From assembly GCA_025451955.1 (NCBI GenBank), contig JANWJJ010000033.1:1-36660 (forward strand): DNA of 36,660 bases. Reading direction: 5' to 3'. The position numbers and the translations under genes are program-made. This document shows, one piece after another, positions 33,956 to 36,660 of this stretch. The DNA comes from Rudaea sp. Lineage in GTDB: Bacteria; Pseudomonadota; Gammaproteobacteria; Xanthomonadales; Rhodanobacteraceae. The notes under the pieces were generated by a model. It had not been told where the DNA came from, did not search any database, and saw only the letters and a list, made by a program, of their open reading frames with translations. Each line of letters starts with the position of its first letter. Position 1 is the first letter of the stretch.

Positions 33956-35157
33956 GCCGGATTTCTCCCGTTTACTTCTGCCCACAGACTCGAACTCATG
34001 CCGTACAAGCGAATGAAACCTTCAGCTTCGGCGACGCCCCAGTCGGCAGTCTGTGCGTAGGTTGCTTTCGCCGACCGCAGCAGATGAGGCGACGCGACTT
34101 CGATCGCATAGACGCTGGCGCCGCAGGTTTCCAGAGTCACTGTGCCGTTCACGCAACGCTGGCTCGATGCGAGAAAGGCTTCCAGATCGGCCTTGAGCGG
34201 GTCATGGAAGAAGCCTTCATAGACCAGCTCGCTCCACTGGCGCCCGACTATGGGTTTAAACCGGTTCTGGTGTTTGCTCAGTACCGCCTCTTCCAGCGCG
34301 CGATGCGCCGTGTGCAGCGTGGTCAGTCCTGGCGCTTCGTACACAATGCGACCTTTCAGCCCGATCGTCGTATCGCCGGTGTAAAGCCCCCGACCAACAC
34401 CGTAGCGAGCAAAGTTGTCATTCAATGTTTTCAGAATAGCCGCGCCGGCCAGCCGCTTGCCGTCGAGAGCAACGGCTTCGCCGCGCTCGAAGGTCAGCGT
34501 CGCTCGCAATGGTTCCACAGGCCAGTCCTCGCGCGGCACGCACCAGCCGCGTGCGCCCTCGCCCGGTGCTTGCCAACGATCGATCTCACCGCCTGACAGG
34601 GTCACGCCAAGCAGGTTTTCATTGATCGTGTATTCCTTCTGCTTGCTGCGCACGCCAAAGCCACGTTCTTCGAGATACTGCTGCTCATAGGTACGCACGG
34701 CCGCGTGCTCGCGTTGGATTTCACGAATCGGCGCCACGATGTCGTAATCGCCGAGCGCGTGCACACTCAGATCGAAACGCACCTGGTCGTTGCCCATACC
34801 GGTGCAGCCGTGCGCGAAATGCCGGGTGCCGAGTTCGTCGCAGCGCTTGAGCGATTCACGCACAATCACGTAACGATCCGAAACCAGAAGCGGATACTGG
34901 CCCTGGTAAAATTCACCCGACCAGATCAACGGCTTGACGAAATCGTCCCAGATCGCCTGCGATGCGTCGATCGTGCGATGCGATGCGACGCCAAGCTGCT
35001 CCGCGCGCTGTTCGATATAGGCGCGTTCGTCTGCGGATACTCCGCCGGTATCGGCAAACAAGGTGTGCACGCGATAGCCACCCTCGTGCAGCCACGGTAC
35101 GCAGAAGCTGGTGTCGAGACCACCGGAAAATGCAAGGACAATATCGGTTGGGTTCAT
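33952..35157 (-). CDS. argG: Argininosuccinate synthase
   Basis: Joins citrulline and aspartate using ATP to form argininosuccinate. 401 residues from ATG 35157 ([17 protein letters not shown]), with the PP-loop AFSGGLDTS at the N-terminus, [13 protein letters not shown] and [18 protein letters not shown] lies 8 bases before the start. It follows argF' after 22 bases and overlaps the argE start by 4 bases. An in-frame upstream start (35178) would add seven residues without similarity. Confidence 0.97.
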   Translation of the reverse strand: MNPTDIVLAFSGGLDTSFCVPWLHEGGYRVHTLFADTGGVSADERAYIEQRAEQLGVASHRTIDASQAIWDDFVKPLIWSGEFYQGQYPLLVSDRYVIVRESLKRCDELGTRHFAHGCTGMGNDQVRFDLSVHALGDYDIVAPIREIQREHAAVRTYEQQYLEERGFGVRSKQKEYTINENLLGVTLSGGEIDRWQAPGEGARGWCVPREDWPVEPLRATLTFERGEAVALDGKRLAGAAILKTLNDNFARYGVGRGLYTGDTTIGLKGRIVYEAPGLTTLHTAHRALEEAVLSKHQNRFKPIVGRQWSELVYEGFFHDPLKADLEAFLASSQRCVNGTVTLETCGASVYAIEVASPHLLRSAKATYAQTADWGVAEAEGFIRLYGMSSSLWAEVNGRNPA

Positions 35158-35179
35158 CAGAGTTTCTCGTCGAATCAAA

Positions 35180-36193
35180 TCAGGATGGGTTTGCCAGCGT
35201 CGCCATGATCACCTTCTGCACGTGCAGACGATTCTCAGCTTCGTCGATGGCGATGCAAGCGGGTGAATCCATGACCGCGTCGGTGGCCTTGACGTTGCGC
35301 CGCAACGGCAAGCAGTGACTGAACACGGCGTTGTCCGTCAGCGCCATCTTGGCTTCGTCCACAATGAAATTTTTATACTTATCGCGAATCGGCTTTTCCT
35401 GTTCCCAGCGACCGAAATACGGCAACGCGCCCCAACTCTTTGCGTAGACGACATGAGCGCCACGGTAAGCGTCCTCGACATTGTGACTAATACGCAGCGA
35501 GCCGCCATTCTCTGCGACGTTTTGCTTCGCGAAATCCATGTAGCGCGGATCGATGATGTAGTCCGGCGTCGGGCACAGCAGGGTCACGTCCATACCGAAA
35601 CGCGTGGCAATCTGCAGCGCTGAATTGGCCACCGCCGTGTTGAGCGGTTTGGGGTGATACGTCCAGGTGAGGACGTATTTCCTGCCACGCAAATCCGCAC
35701 TGCCGAAGTGTTCCTGCAGCGCGAGAACATGCGCGAGTTCCTGGCACGGATGCGTAATCGTCTCCATGTTGATGACTGGCACCGTCGCGTACTCGGCGAA
35801 GCCACGGATAACTCGATCTTCGCGATCGGCGGCCCAGTCCAGGAACTTTGGAAATGCACGCACGCCGATCAGATCGACGTAACGCGACAACACACGTGCG
35901 ACTTCGGCGATATGCTCCTCCGCGTCGCCGTCCATTACGGTGCCGACATCGAATTCAATCGGCCATGCGTCCTTGCCGGGCTGCAGCACAATGGCGTGGC
36001 CGCCCAACTGGGATGCACCCAACTCGAAACTCGTGCGTGTGCGCAGCGAGGGGTTGAAAAACAGCAGTGCAATGCTCTTGCCGGCGAGGTCGCGTCCGAG
36101 CTTGTTGCGCTTGAACGCAGCGGCCTGCTGCAGCAACGCATCGAGCTCGCTGCGGCTCCAGTCCTGGGTACTCAGAAAGTGGCGAATGGGCAT
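35180..36193 (-). CDS. argF': N-acetylornithine carbamoyltransferase (AOTCase)
   Basis: Transfers the carbamoyl group to N-acetylornithine, making N-acetylcitrulline. This replaces ornithine carbamoyltransferase in Xanthomonadales. 337 residues from ATG 36193 ([12 protein letters not shown]). Carbamoyl-phosphate loop [29 protein letters not shown] and [15 protein letters not shown], whose Lys is carboxylated in the Xanthomonas enzyme, are present. E92 (DGDAEEH), which marks acetyl- rather than succinyl-ornithine enzymes, is conserved with the same numbering. First gene of the operon. The same frame is open upstream to 36307, but that extension would pass through the leader terminator hairpin and has no similarity. 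Confidence 0.96.
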   Translation of the reverse strand: MPIRHFLSTQDWSRSELDALLQQAAAFKRNKLGRDLAGKSIALLFFNPSLRTRTSFELGASQLGGHAIVLQPGKDAWPIEFDVGTVMDGDAEEHIAEVARVLSRYVDLIGVRAFPKFLDWAADREDRVIRGFAEYATVPVINMETITHPCQELAHVLALQEHFGSADLRGRKYVLTWTYHPKPLNTAVANSALQIATRFGMDVTLLCPTPDYIIDPRYMDFAKQNVAENGGSLRISHNVEDAYRGAHVVYAKSWGALPYFGRWEQEKPIRDKYKNFIVDEAKMALTDNAVFSHCLPLRRNVKATDAVMDSPACIAIDEAENRLHVQKVIMATLANPS

Positions 36194-36214
36194 GTTTGAA
36201 ATCCTGAAAACGAA

Positions 36215-36317
36215 AAACCCGGCGCGGGGCCGGGTTTGGGTGTCGATACAAACGAATGATGCGCGACAACTATCCGGCCGAAATAAAGTCTTCCGGTCGG
36301 CGCGCACGCGAAGTCAT
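36215..36317 (-). promoter_or_regulatory. Putative transcription attenuator of the arg operon
   Basis: On the minus strand, before argF', lie in order: a 15-codon reading frame with Arg codons CGT, CGC, CGA (36317-36270); segment 1 CCGACCGG (36300-36293); segment 2 TCGGCCGG (36281-36274), which pairs with segment 1 with one mismatch and one wobble; and an intrinsic terminator. The terminator stem is AAACCCGGC (36237-36229) / GCCGGGTTT (36223-36215), 9 bp, with TTCG then TTTTC after it. GGCCGG in segment 2 can instead pair perfectly with CCGGCC (36233-36228), the 5' side of the terminator, giving an antiterminator. A ribosome stalled at the Arg codons covers segment 1; one at the stop covers segment 2. 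The sequence elements are seen; regulation is inference. Confidence 0.55.
36270..36317 (-). CDS. Putative Arg-containing leader peptide of the arg operon
   Basis: 15 residues, MTSRARRPEDFISAG, from ATG 36317 to TAG 36270. An in-frame ATG at 36329 would add MAAG. Three Arg codons lie at positions 4, 6 and 7, just before and within the first attenuator segment, and the stop lies just after the second. The ribosome-binding site is weak: AGGG abuts ATG 36317 and nothing clear precedes ATG 36329. This is the weakest point of the attenuator proposal. Confidence 0.35.
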   Translation of the reverse strand: MTSRARRPEDFISAG

Positions 36318-36428
36318 CCCTGCAGCCATGCGGGCGCAGGTCAGGACATCGGCATTGATCGTGTGGCAATTCATCGACGCGGATGATCGCATGAAAATCC
36401 GGGATGGCGCAACCGGCATCGCCGAGCT

Positions 36429-36660
36429 TTATGGCGCCGGCTCGACACTCACGCGCACGCGCAGGCGATCACCCGGATCGCCGGACAGGCGCGAGGTGTA
36501 TACCCCGCCACGATAACGATACTCGACATCGTAGGCGACAACGCGACGCGCACCGGCTTTGCCGCCGGCCGGCCGGCAATGACGCTGCGTTGTATACTCG
36601 GGTTCGTTGCGGTTATCGCTTCGCGCGGCCAGATTGTTGCCAACGACGCCACCGGCAACC
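36429..36660 (-). CDS. Glycine-zipper 2TM domain protein, C-terminal part
   Basis: Cut by the right edge of the window: 76 residues are visible, ending at TAA 36429-36431. VAGGVVGNNLAARSDNR is the end of a glycine-zipper membrane hairpin as in SlyB/17-kDa-antigen lipoproteins. YDVEYRYRGGVYTSRLSGDP and GDRLRVRVSVEPAP form the beta-rich end typical of these proteins in Xanthomonadales. Probably an outer-membrane-associated envelope protein. Its stop is 235 bases before the argF' start; no terminator is seen directly after it. Confidence 0.75.
   Translation of the reverse strand, partial: VAGGVVGNNLAARSDNRNEPEYTTQRHCRPAGGKAGARRVVAYDVEYRYRGGVYTSRLSGDPGDRLRVRVSVEPAP

Noticed and set aside
35180-36307. 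Longer AOTCase starting at 36307
   Set aside because: The extra 38 residues run through the leader hairpins and lack similarity; ATG 36193 matches the Xanthomonas enzyme start.
1-36660. CRISPR array, complete insertion sequence or prophage genes
   Set aside because: No regularly spaced repeats, transposase, integrase or phage structural gene was seen; only the dif-like site and two remnants hint at mobile DNA.

Overview
The window looks like chromosomal DNA of a high-GC gammaproteobacterium of the Xanthomonadales (Lysobacterales). The strongest sign is the arginine operon at the right end. It has an N-acetylornithine carbamoyltransferase (ArgF'), an ArgE-type deacetylase and a fused N-acetylglutamate kinase/synthase, the layout known from Xanthomonas. 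The agmatine deiminase/N-carbamoylputrescine amidase pair, the divergent rluC-rne pair, nfuA and a DUF349 protein also fit. The genus cannot be named from the sequence alone.

Layout. 1-540: the 3' end of an IhfB-like gene, about 420 bp without a gene, then a 28-bp dif-like Xer site (511-538). A DUF3653/XafT-like reading frame that lacks a usual start codon follows directly, and runs in frame into a ferritin-like/VIT iron transporter gene (1045-2106). 2191-8576, plus strand: L36 paralogue, small secreted protein, aguA-aguB (agmatine to putrescine), TraB-family membrane protein, DUF349 protein. 8590-16147, minus strand: a tripartite-type RND export operon made of a lipoprotein adaptor and two different RND permeases, preceded by a palindrome. 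16447-17158: two small c-type cytochromes. 17252-21291: nfuA (minus) and phhB (plus) share a spacer holding a 25-bp palindrome; then a CPBP-like membrane protein, convergent rluC, and the long rne leader. 21292-25344: RNase E, a UvrY/GacA-type response regulator, tRNA-Ser(UGA). 25345-25882: AT-rich DNA and a fragment of a SPINDLY-type O-GlcNAc transferase, probably the scar of a lost or inserted segment. 25995-29285: an Ala-rich DUF3761 protein, a PIG-L deacetylase and a divergent GT2 glycosyltransferase with a palindrome between the last two. 29305-36193, minus strand: argF'-argG-argE-argB/A-argC-argH, tightly packed. 36429-36660: the 3' part of a glycine-zipper protein.

Two places deserve most attention. 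(1) The leader of the arg operon (36215-36317) has the parts of a classical ribosome-mediated attenuator: a short reading frame with three Arg codons, a first hairpin, an alternative antiterminator pairing, and an intrinsic terminator about 20 bp before the argF' start. (2) The left end carries a dif-like site with an intact XerD arm and core but a degenerate XerC arm. It abuts an apparently beheaded gene of the family of Xer recombination activation factors. This suggests the footprint of a Xer-exploiting mobile element. The rest is largely housekeeping: arginine synthesis (argF'GEBACH) and agmatine use (aguAB) lie in the same window, although about 25 kb apart.
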